This document shows, in pieces, positions 1-5,396 of a stretch of DNA of 6,737 nt. Each line of letters begins with the position of its first letter. Within the stretch, counting starts at the first letter, position 1. Made by a program: the position numbers and the translations under genes. Under the pieces are notes generated by a model that was not told the DNA's origin, did not search any database, and saw nothing but the letters and a program-made list of their open reading frames with translations. This stretch comes from an uncultured Actinomycetes bacterium (GTDB lineage: Bacteria; Actinomycetota; Acidimicrobiia; Acidimicrobiales; RAAP-2), in assembly GCA_903854175.1 (NCBI GenBank), contig CAINVQ010000086.1, positions 1 to 6,737 of the forward strand, given 5' to 3'.

Positions 1-446
1 ACTTCTTCCCATACTCCCCCGCGAAATTGATCCTGTAGATAGTGAACTTCGTCAAGCACCACTAAGCCGAGAGTCATTAACTGTGATGACTCAGTGAGCA
101 GCATGTTTCTAAGGACCTCAGTGGTCATAACAATGATCTCTGCATTGCGATTTATTGAAGTGTCACCAGTGAGCAGTCCAACTTTTTCTGGTCCATAGAG
201 TTTCGAAAGTTCATGAAACTTTTGGTTAGAGAGTGCCTTAAGTGGTGTTGTATAGAAAGCACGCTCACCACGTTCGAGAACTCGTCCAATCGCGTAGTTG
301 GCAATCAGCGTCTTACCGGCGCCTGTTGGTGCGCTGACGAGAACATTGACGTTCTGATCTATAGCTTCAATAGCGTCTAATTGGAAGTGGTCTGGTCCGA
401 AACCGAGTCCATCAATGAACCGGCTGCGGTAATCTCCTGAGGTCAT
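1..446 (-). CDS. helY: HelY-like superfamily 2 DEVH-box helicase, N-terminal 148 residues (3' part outside window)
   Basis: This is the N-terminal part of an ATP-dependent Ski2/Mtr4-type helicase of the HelY family, expected to unwind nucleic acid (probably RNA) in the cytoplasm. The frame is open from an ATG at 446-444 to the window edge. Visible motifs in order are an upstream aromatic/Gln segment (FQLDAI, residues 21-26), Walker A APTGAGKT (39-46), motif Ia TTPLKALSNQK (66-76), TGDTSIN (93-99), TTEVLRNML (108-116) and Walker B DEVH (132-135), followed by YLQD and RGGVWEE, which are typical of the HelY/Ski2 group. Full HelY proteins are around 900 residues, so most of RecA domain 1, domain 2 and the C-terminal domains are missing. 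The start ATG overlaps the tatC TGA as ATGA, which supports both translational coupling and this start; no Shine-Dalgarno is evident. Position after tatC matches M. tuberculosis (helY, Rv2092c). The family call is strong; the exact substrate is not shown. Confidence 0.92.
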   Translation of the reverse strand, partial: MTSGDYRSRFIDGLGFGPDHFQLDAIEAIDQNVNVLVSAPTGAGKTLIANYAIGRVLERGERAFYTTPLKALSNQKFHELSKLYGPEKVGLLTGDTSINRNAEIIVMTTEVLRNMLLTESSQLMTLGLVVLDEVHYLQDQFRGGVWEE

Positions 447-1171
447 TTTTTAAAGAGCTTGCCAATACCAATTGATGCGAAATAAAAGACTACAAGTGGA
501 ATAGCAAGTGCACACATTGAAAGCGGGTCACCGCTAGGTGTAAACACTGCAGATGCAATTGTTATTCCAATAACTGCGTAGCGCCAGTTCTTAAGCAGTG
601 TCTTTGGTGTCACTGCTCCAGCGAGTTCGAGAGCAATAAGAACAACTGGGAACTCGAAGGTGAGCCCAAAGATGAACATCATCATTGTTAAGAGACTTAG
701 GTAGTTATTTGGGTTGTACTGAGTAACCAAAGTATTTCCACCGATTGCCTGCAGGAACTGCAAAGCGTGTCCGAAGCTGTAATACGCAACAATCACACCA
801 ATGGCAAAGAAAACTACCGCTGAGATTACAAACGGAACAATGTACTTGCGTTCGTTCTTCTTTAGTCCTGGATTAATGAAACTCCAGAGTTGCCAGAAAA
901 TAACGGGAAGCGAGAAAAGCATTCCACCGTAAAGAGAGATCTTGATTCGTAGTGATAATCCGTCCATTGGATTAGTAACTAGGAACTTGCAGTTGTCTGT
1001 GCTGGCGAGACAGTACGGGTGTTGCAAGAAACTAAGAATTGGTGAATAGAGAAGAAAAGAAATGACACCAAATATGGAAACACTGATAGCTGTAACGAAG
1101 AAACGGTGACGAACCTCAGCCAAGTGTTCGGCGAGTGTCATTCCGGTTGCGGCTTTACTAAATCGGCTCAT
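443..1171 (-). CDS. tatC: Sec-independent (twin-arginine) protein translocase subunit TatC
   Basis: TatC is the multispanning membrane receptor that binds twin-arginine signal peptides and, with TatA/B proteins, exports folded proteins. The 242-residue product has six hydrophobic segments, roughly at residues 24-45, 75-98, 112-134, 156-180, 196-211 and 217-236. Conserved family signatures are present: the N-terminal LAEHLAEVRHR (Glu19, equivalent to E. coli Glu15), SFINPGLKKNERK (Glu107, equivalent to E. coli Glu103), FGLTFEFPV (Glu173) and TPSGDPLSM (211-219). The ATG lies 3 bases after the TatB-like gene stop, and the TGA overlaps the helicase start (ATGA), so it is embedded in the operon. 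A second ATG at codon 11 (1141-1139) is a possible start since many TatC proteins begin near this motif. I chose the first because of the close coupling; neither has a clear ribosome binding site. Cys54 and Cys61 fall in the first extracytoplasmic loop. Confidence 0.97.
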   Translation of the reverse strand: MSRFSKAATGMTLAEHLAEVRHRFFVTAISVSIFGVISFLLYSPILSFLQHPYCLASTDNCKFLVTNPMDGLSLRIKISLYGGMLFSLPVIFWQLWSFINPGLKKNERKYIVPFVISAVVFFAIGVIVAYYSFGHALQFLQAIGGNTLVTQYNPNNYLSLLTMMMFIFGLTFEFPVVLIALELAGAVTPKTLLKNWRYAVIGITIASAVFTPSGDPLSMCALAIPLVVFYFASIGIGKLFKK

Positions 1172-1174
1172 GAA

Positions 1175-1594
1175 TTAGTTCATTGACGGATCGTTTGGAA
1201 ACGGTGCGTCGCCTTTCAAAGTTGTATTCGGGGCTGGAGATTGATCTGCCGGTGTCATTGGGAGTGGCTCTGAAATTTCAGGCATGACTTCTCCGGCTGC
1301 TGCCTTGGCCTCGATCTCAGCAATCAGCTTTGCGTTGACTTCTTTTTCTTCAGATTGTTCAGCGAGCTTATTGAGCATGTTGACAGGGTTTCGAGCAATT
1401 CGTGCAATATCGCCAGTACTTGGAAGATCTGGAACAACTTGACGAACTTCAGCTTCAATTTTCTTCTGAATGTTCTTTAATGATGACCAGGCAGAACCTA
1501 ATTTTGCCGCGACCTCAGGGAGTTTGTCCGGACCGAGCAGCAAAAGTGCAACCGCAATAATCACAATGATTTTGATTGGGCTTAAATCGAACAC
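1175..1594 (-). CDS. tatB: TatA/TatB-family translocase subunit with TatB-like signature (twin-arginine export)
   Basis: This 139-residue protein is a single-span Tat component that works with TatC in exporting folded proteins. It has the family layout: one N-terminal membrane helix (residues 5-21), the hinge LLGPDKLPE (19-27), an amphipathic helix (about 27-58) and a long soluble tail. The tail includes a Glu/Lys/Ala-rich helix (78-102) and a Pro-rich acidic end. The hinge reads Leu20-Gly21-Pro22, as in TatB, rather than the Phe-Gly of TatA, and the MFD start also resembles E. coli TatB. Residue 8 is Lys, where E. coli TatB has Glu8. The start is GTG, with an in-frame TAG directly before it, so no upstream start is possible. 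The nearest purine-rich stretch is about 26 bases away, too far to act as a ribosome binding site; a TACAAT hexamer six bases upstream suggests a leaderless transcript. In other actinobacteria this position beside tatC is occupied by tatA, so databases may label it TatA. Whether a separate TatA exists cannot be judged here. Confidence 0.88.
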   Translation of the reverse strand: MFDLSPIKIIVIIAVALLLLGPDKLPEVAAKLGSAWSSLKNIQKKIEAEVRQVVPDLPSTGDIARIARNPVNMLNKLAEQSEEKEVNAKLIAEIEAKAAAGEVMPEISEPLPMTPADQSPAPNTTLKGDAPFPNDPSMN

Positions 1595-1600
1595 CTAGAC

Positions 1601-1606
1601 ATTGTA
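1601..1606 (-). promoter_or_regulatory. Putative -10 element (TACAAT) of a leaderless promoter for the TatB-like gene
   Basis: The minus strand reads TACAAT, then GTCTAG, then the GTG start of the TatB-like gene. Leaderless genes in actinobacteria typically carry a TAnnnT -10 hexamer about 6-7 bases before a start codon that is also the transcription start. That geometry fits here, and the gene lacks a usable Shine-Dalgarno. No good -35 hexamer is seen at 16-18 bases upstream. The call is inferred from spacing and consensus only. Confidence 0.4.
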
Positions 1607-1624
1607 GGACGATGCGCTCGCCCC
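1606..1624 (-). other. Small GC-rich hairpin in the lepB to TatB-like gap
   Basis: On the minus strand GGGGCGA (1624-1618) can pair with TCGTCCT (1612-1606) around the loop GCGCA, giving a 7-bp stem with two G-U pairs in RNA. It is not followed by a U tract, so it is not a classical terminator. It lies in the longest gap of the operon (34 bases), just upstream of the putative -10 element. It could be a processing or pausing element in read-through mRNA, or chance. Confidence 0.25.
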
Positions 1625-1628
1625 TCTC

Positions 1629-2315
1629 CTAGAACCAGTGAATACGTGAAAATGGCCAAATTCGAACGAAGACTTTGCCAATGATGTTGTCCTTGGGAAC
1701 GTAACCCCAGTACCGGCTGTCACATGAATCAGGGTGGTTATCGCCAATTACGAAGTATTTGTTTGCTGGAACTGTTTGCTTGTCGATTGGCTTTGCGCCG
1801 AGTGGCTCATTGTGTGGCCACTTCTCTTTCAGAACTGTTCCATTCACAATGATTGAGTTGCCCTTCGAGGAGACAACATCGCCAGGTACGGCGACTACTC
1901 GTTTTACTAGATCTGCAACCGCGTCACCACATTGTGTTGCGACTTCAGCTGGAGCCTTAAAAACAATGATGTCACCAGTATTTACTGTTCCAAGTGAAAC
2001 ACTCAGTTTGTTAACAATAATTCTGTCTCCTATGAGCAGTGTTGGCTCCATTGAAGCCGAAGGAATGTAATAGGTCTGAAAGATAAATACTCGTGCAAAC
2101 GCTGAGACTACGAGCGCGATAATAATTATGCTGATCCATTCAAAGCCTGCACGCTTACGTCTACGACGACTCTGAGCTTTCCTTTGAGCCTTGATCTCCA
2201 CATCGGAAGGACGAAAACCCATTCCGGTGTGTTCATCTGCAAAGTTAACGACGTAGGGTGACCAATCGAAATCGTTGATATCAATATTCTCGTTTGGTAA
2301 TTCCTCGTTAGTCAC
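1629..2315 (-). CDS. lepB: Signal peptidase I (type I, Ser/Lys dyad)
   Basis: The product is a membrane-anchored serine protease that removes signal peptides from exported preproteins on the outer face of the cytoplasmic membrane. The 228 residues comprise an acidic, then very basic cytoplasmic tail (residues 1-57, with Arg/Lys run QSRRRRKR at 48-55) and one membrane helix (about 58-78). The S26 catalytic domain follows: box B SASMEPTL with nucleophile Ser88, box C-like GDRIIVNK (96-103), box D VKRVVAVPGD with general base Lys138, and box E GDNHPDSCDSRYWG (191-204). Length is normal for a short Gram-positive type enzyme. The start is GTG, nine bases after the pafA stop; an in-frame TAG (the pafA stop) four codons upstream rules out a longer form. 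There is no Shine-Dalgarno. Two cysteines (129, 198) are extracytoplasmic. It sits where pafB/pafC lie in many actinobacteria and directly before the tat genes, whose substrates it could process (inference). Confidence 0.96.
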   Translation of the reverse strand: MTNEELPNENIDINDFDWSPYVVNFADEHTGMGFRPSDVEIKAQRKAQSRRRRKRAGFEWISIIIIALVVSAFARVFIFQTYYIPSASMEPTLLIGDRIIVNKLSVSLGTVNTGDIIVFKAPAEVATQCGDAVADLVKRVVAVPGDVVSSKGNSIIVNGTVLKEKWPHNEPLGAKPIDKQTVPANKYFVIGDNHPDSCDSRYWGYVPKDNIIGKVFVRIWPFSRIHWF

Positions 2316-2320
2316 GTGAC
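2311..2320. repeat. Perfect 10-bp palindrome over the lepB start codon
   Basis: GTCACGTGAC is its own reverse complement and contains the lepB GTG start (2315-2313). The flanking bases do not extend the symmetry. It could be a binding site for a dimeric regulator or chance; a 10-bp perfect palindrome is not rare enough to settle this. Confidence 0.35.
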
Positions 2321-2321
2321 A

Positions 2322-2327
2322 AGGCTA
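2322..2327 (-). promoter_or_regulatory. Possible weak -10 element (TAGCCT) for leaderless lepB
   Basis: TAGCCT on the minus strand begins with the pafA TAG stop and lies exactly six bases before the lepB GTG. It matches only the minimal TAnnnT consensus. The support is the same spacing as at the TatB-like gene and the absence of a Shine-Dalgarno. It may simply be the stop codon. Confidence 0.22.
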
Positions 2328-3698
2328 GTCGTGACGCTCGAGTGAACTTATCAACTTCTTAAATCGGTCGTCAGTGCTTTTGAACGGGTCTTTCAAAATA
2401 ACCGTTCTTTGCATTTCGTCATTTAATTTCAAGTGAACCCAGTCCACTGTGTAATCACGACGCCATTCTTTGGCAGCTTTAATAAATGTTCCTCTCATGT
2501 GAGCACGTGTGGTGCTCGGAGGAGTCGTCGTCGCGTATCCAACGTCTTGATCGCTCACCATTCGCAGGAAGTGATCTCTAGCTTGACGTCGGTAATAGAG
2601 TCCTCGATCAGAGTTTGTGTCGTGATACAAAAGGTCAATTAGCGCAATCTTTGGATCCGAAAGTGCACTATGAGAACGTTCTTGCTCACGTTCAATAATC
2701 TGAAGCTTTGCGATCCAGTCAACACGGTCACTCAGCATCATTGGGTCAATTCGGTACTGTTCAATAACTTCACGCCAAAGCTTCACAGCGTGTTTTTGAT
2801 CTTCTGGAAGATCGTCATGGCTCTGGACAAAAGCTTCTGCGCGCTCGCACAAATCCTCTTGAATTTCTAATGCCGTCATATCTCTTCCATTGACAAGCTT
2901 TACGGGATCTTTGCTCCACAGGTCGTATGAAATATCTCTAAGAGCGTTAATTGGAGATGCCATGTTGTAATCACGCAGCACAGTGTTCTTATCTTCAATC
3001 ATGGCAAGCACCACTGCAGCTGTTCCTAGCTTTAGATATGTTGCAAACTCACTCATATTCGAGTCACCAACAATCACGTGCAGACGCCTAAAACGCTCTG
3101 GGTCGGCGTGAGGTTCGTCTCTCGTGTTGATTATTGGTCGACTCCTCGTGGTCGCAGAAGAGATTGCTTCCCAAATGTGCTCAGCACGCTGGCTCATGGA
3201 ATACGTTGTTCCCTTGACGTTGGTAACAACTTTCCCCGCACCAGTGAATATTTGGCGACTTATCAAATATGGAATGAACACCTGCTCGAGTCGTGTTAAG
3301 TCTTCAATTCGCTCAATGCAGTAGTTCTCATGACATCCATACGAGTTTCCTGTGGAGTCTGTGTTGTTTTTGAAGAGAAAGATGTCACCTTTGATTCCCT
3401 CTTCTGATAATTGCTCCTGTGCGTATGAAACAAGCTCCCGCAGAATTGACTCTCCTGCTTTATCTTGAGCTACAACATCGTGAAGTGAATCACACTCAGC
3501 CGTGGCGTATTCAGGGTGGCTTCCAACATCTAGGTAGAGGCGACTTCCGTTCTCAAGAAATACATTCGAAGATCTGCCCCAAGCGACCACTTTGCGAAAT
3601 AGGAATCTTGAGACTTCGTCCGGGCTTAATCGACGTTGACCACGAAGAGAGAACGTAATTCCATATTCGGTTTCAATACCGTAAATTCGCCTGAGCAT
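2325..3698 (-). CDS. pafA: Pup-protein ligase PafA (proteasome accessory factor A)
   Basis: PafA uses ATP to phosphorylate the C-terminal Glu of Pup and joins it by an isopeptide bond to lysines of target proteins, marking them for the proteasome. The 457-residue product is close to M. tuberculosis PafA (452) and shares its carboxylate-amine-ligase fold signatures. These are N-terminal RRIYGIETEYG with Mg/ATP ligand Glu9, the catalytic Asp57 in LYLDVGSHPEYATAECDS, KNNTDSTGNSYG (110-121), NTRDEPHADPERFRRLHV (191-208) and GDSN (211-214). The C-terminal PafA-type VDWVHLKLND (418-427) separates it from Dop. It begins with ATG 23 bases after prcA, preceded by a good Shine-Dalgarno (AGAAGG). It is a paralogue of dop in the same operon, and the two share long conserved blocks. 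The sequence is intact, with no frameshift. Having ligase, depupylase, Pup and core particle together implies a working pathway. Confidence 0.98.
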   Translation of the reverse strand: MLRRIYGIETEYGITFSLRGQRRLSPDEVSRFLFRKVVAWGRSSNVFLENGSRLYLDVGSHPEYATAECDSLHDVVAQDKAGESILRELVSYAQEQLSEEGIKGDIFLFKNNTDSTGNSYGCHENYCIERIEDLTRLEQVFIPYLISRQIFTGAGKVVTNVKGTTYSMSQRAEHIWEAISSATTRSRPIINTRDEPHADPERFRRLHVIVGDSNMSEFATYLKLGTAAVVLAMIEDKNTVLRDYNMASPINALRDISYDLWSKDPVKLVNGRDMTALEIQEDLCERAEAFVQSHDDLPEDQKHAVKLWREVIEQYRIDPMMLSDRVDWIAKLQIIEREQERSHSALSDPKIALIDLLYHDTNSDRGLYYRRQARDHFLRMVSDQDVGYATTTPPSTTRAHMRGTFIKAAKEWRRDYTVDWVHLKLNDEMQRTVILKDPFKSTDDRFKKLISSLERHD

Positions 3699-3705
3699 GA
3701 TCTTG

Positions 3706-3711
3706 CCTTCT
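3706..3711 (-). promoter_or_regulatory. Ribosome binding site of pafA
   Basis: AGAAGG stands seven bases before the pafA ATG at 3698, in the 23-base gap after prcA. It supports this ATG, which also matches the MxRRIxGIETE start of known PafA proteins. Confidence 0.75.
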
Positions 3712-3721
3712 TACTGAGTGA

Positions 3722-4399
3722 TCAGCCGAGAAGTTCGCTCACTTGGGTATCGTTCAATCGAGTAAATGTTCGTCTTGTTCCGCGGTCTTCCAGAATTCCT
3801 ACCTCTAAGTCAGAAACTGGGATTGAACGCTCGGGCCCTGAAATAGCAGCGACACATTCCTTAAGCGTCTGAGCTAGAGGCTTTATTTCTGCATCACTCG
3901 CAGCAAAACGTTCCTTGATGGTTTCTGCGTCTCCTCCGAGAACAGCGAACTTTGGTTCATCAGTAATTGTTCCTTCGTAGCCAACACGGTAGAGCTTCGT
4001 TGGTCGAATCTTGCTGCCTAGCTGAGCTACAAGAATCTCAACCTCTAAGGGCTTTTGACCTTCAGAGAACATGTCTCCGAGGTGTTGCGCGTAATAGTTC
4101 GCGAGAGCTCGAGCATCTACGTCCTCACGCGAATAGGTATAGCCAGTGCCATCTGCCCAACGGATTCCGGCTTCTCTGAGTCGGTCGAATTCGTTGTACT
4201 TACCAACACCTGCAAACGCGATCCGGTCATAGATCTCAGAGATTTTGTTTAAAGATGCTGATGGATTTTCTGCAACCATCACCACACCTGTCTCATAGAT
4301 CGCTGCAACGATTGACCGACCACGGGCAATGCCCTTTTGAGCGAATTCAGCGCGATCTTTTGTTAACTGTTCGGGATTGACGTAGAAGTAATTGCTCAT
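3722..4399 (-). CDS. prcA: 20S proteasome alpha subunit PrcA
   Basis: PrcA forms the outer heptameric rings of the bacterial 20S proteasome, gating the entry pore and docking the ARC/Mpa ATPase; it has no catalytic Thr. The 225 residues align well with M. tuberculosis PrcA. The N-terminal gate segment YFYVNPEQLTKDRAEFAQKG is followed by IARGRSIVA, VAENPSASLNKISEIYDRI (42-60), KYNEFDRLREAGI (67-79), YAQHLGDMFSEGQKP (103-117), and a C-terminal LEVGILEDRGTRRTFTRL (about 198-215). It ends soon after and so lacks the hydrophilic C-terminal tail of the mycobacterial protein (248 residues). The ATG overlaps the prcB stop as ATGA and has a strong GGGAGG ribosome binding site nine bases upstream. Coupling to prcB suits the equal subunit ratio of the core particle. 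The gene is intact. Confidence 0.97.
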   Translation of the reverse strand: MSNYFYVNPEQLTKDRAEFAQKGIARGRSIVAAIYETGVVMVAENPSASLNKISEIYDRIAFAGVGKYNEFDRLREAGIRWADGTGYTYSREDVDARALANYYAQHLGDMFSEGQKPLEVEILVAQLGSKIRPTKLYRVGYEGTITDEPKFAVLGGDAETIKERFAASDAEIKPLAQTLKECVAAISGPERSIPVSDLEVGILEDRGTRRTFTRLNDTQVSELLG

Positions 4400-5190
4400 C
4401 GGAGCGTTCCTCCCGCAATGCCGCCTGATTGGGTACGGCGATCATTAATTGCCTTAAACCTTGAGGCAACATCTGCAACATCAACTTCCTGGAAACCATT
4501 CTCATTTATGATCACCATCATTGGAAATAGTCCACGAACAAAATCAGGGCCACCGGTGCTCGGATCGTTGTCTCCTGCTTCGTAGAGAGCAAGAGCACCA
4601 AGCTCTAACGCTGCTTCGAGGTCAAGATCACTCTTGAATCCGAGTCGCAGCGCACTCTCGGCGAATGGTGAGCCAGATCCAATAGTTGCGAAGTCAGCGC
4701 GTTCATAACATCCCCCTGCTCCGTCATATTCAAAGATTCGACCAACTTTGTGACTGGTGTCCCATCCAGCAAGAAGTGGCATCACCATTAGTGGTGTCGT
4801 GAGATTGTTGTTTTGGATAATTGGTGAGAGGTAATTCGCTTTACCTTCAAGGCTCAGCGAGGCATCTGTCATTTTCTCATAGTGCTCAAATGACAACTGA
4901 GCGAGTTTGATGAATTCAATTCCTCTCGCTGCTGTTCCTGAGATTGCAATGGCAGTGAAACGATCAGCTGCTTCGATTTTTCTAATGTCGCGACTTGCAA
5001 TGTAGTGACCAGTTGCTTGGCGGTCACCAACCATTACAACGCCACCTACGTAGCGAACTGCAATAACTGTCGTTGCGTGCGGGAGTTCGACGTTGTCAGA
5101 TGAATGCTGTGTGCTCAGCCCGGCTGCCTGGGCGTAGTGAAAGAACGAAGGGCCTGGATCTTCTTGAGCGTTAAAGAGCGGGAGCCCCAT
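4396..5190 (-). CDS. prcB: 20S proteasome beta subunit PrcB (catalytic, Thr protease)
   Basis: PrcB makes up the inner rings of the 20S proteasome and hydrolyses peptide bonds with an N-terminal Thr exposed by autocatalytic removal of a propeptide. The 264-residue precursor has a propeptide of about 39 residues, shorter than the roughly 56 of M. tuberculosis, ending LPHA before Thr40. Mature numbering from Thr40 places Asp17 in GDRQAT, and the catalytic Lys in SRDIRK at position 32. That is one less than the usual Lys33, because a residue is missing after Thr21 compared with M. tuberculosis. Further family blocks are ISGTAARGIEF (83-93), a conserved GSGSPFAESA segment and STGGPDFVRGLFP near the C-terminus. 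The residue before the catalytic Thr is Ala (codon GCA), not the usual Gly. The ATG is two bases after the pup stop; the pup codons for Lys-Gly-Gly-Glu supply the G-rich upstream sequence. It overlaps prcA by four bases. The function call is firm; processing efficiency is open. Confidence 0.97.
   Translation of the reverse strand: MGLPLFNAQEDPGPSFFHYAQAAGLSTQHSSDNVELPHATTVIAVRYVGGVVMVGDRQATGHYIASRDIRKIEAADRFTAIAISGTAARGIEFIKLAQLSFEHYEKMTDASLSLEGKANYLSPIIQNNNLTTPLMVMPLLAGWDTSHKVGRIFEYDGAGGCYERADFATIGSGSPFAESALRLGFKSDLDLEAALELGALALYEAGDNDPSTGGPDFVRGLFPMMVIINENGFQEVDVADVASRFKAINDRRTQSGGIAGGTLR
4409..4414 (-). promoter_or_regulatory. Ribosome binding site of prcA
   Basis: GGGAGG lies inside the end of prcB, nine bases before the prcA ATG. 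It is the strongest Shine-Dalgarno in the window and fixes the start at the ATGA overlap. Confidence 0.8.
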
Positions 5191-5192
5191 TA

Positions 5193-5387
5193 CTACTCGC
5201 CACCCTTTTGAACGTAATTACGAACAAACTCCTCAGCGTTCTCTTCAAGAACCTCATCGATCTCATCAAGTAGATCATCGAGGTCATTCTTCAATTGATC
5301 ACTCTTGGTGGAATCAACGTTTACGTCAGCGTGCTCTGTGGCTGTTCGTTCGGTCTTCTGTTTTTGGATTCGTTCTTGTTCGCTCAT
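5193..5387 (-). CDS. pup: Prokaryotic ubiquitin-like protein Pup
   Basis: Pup is the small, mostly disordered tag that PafA attaches to proteins destined for the proteasome. It is 64 residues, the same length as M. tuberculosis Pup, with a variable charged N-terminus. The helical ATPase-binding segment (about 30-52, DLDDLLDEIDEVLEENAEEF) leads into the conserved tail FVRNYVQKGGE. The last residue is Glu rather than Gln, as in Corynebacterium glutamicum, so it can be activated directly by PafA without deamidation by Dop. Lys61, a possible self-pupylation site, is kept. The ATG is nine bases after the dop stop, with only a weak purine-rich AAAAGAAG upstream; the stop is two bases before prcB. 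Placement between dop and prcB is the standard order. Confidence 0.98.
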   Translation of the reverse strand: MSEQERIQKQKTERTATEHADVNVDSTKSDQLKNDLDDLLDEIDEVLEENAEEFVRNYVQKGGE

Positions 5388-5396
5388 GCTTCTTTT

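Noticed and set aside
1139..1141. Alternative tatC start at codon 11
   Set aside because: It sits directly before the conserved EHL motif and is possible, but it gives no better ribosome binding site, and the first ATG is closely coupled to the preceding gene.
1759..2070. Plus-strand open frame of 103 codons opposite lepB
   Set aside because: It is antisense to a well-conserved signal peptidase, has no recognisable domain, and is explained by codon bias of the real gene.
2501..2517. Perfect 6-bp inverted repeat (GAGCAC / GTGCTC) with a five-base loop
   Set aside because: It is inside pafA in a conserved coding part, with no U tract and no regulatory position; chance is the simplest explanation.
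3055..3140. Similarity between this stretch and 6150-6236, looking like a repeat
   Set aside because: Both encode the shared RRLHV/NTRDEPH blocks of the paralogues PafA and Dop; it reflects ancient gene duplication, not a recent repeat or recombination.
3078..3872. Several plus-strand open frames of 66-79 codons opposite pafA and prcA
   Set aside because: All are opposite conserved coding sequence, overlap each other in different frames, and show no family motifs.
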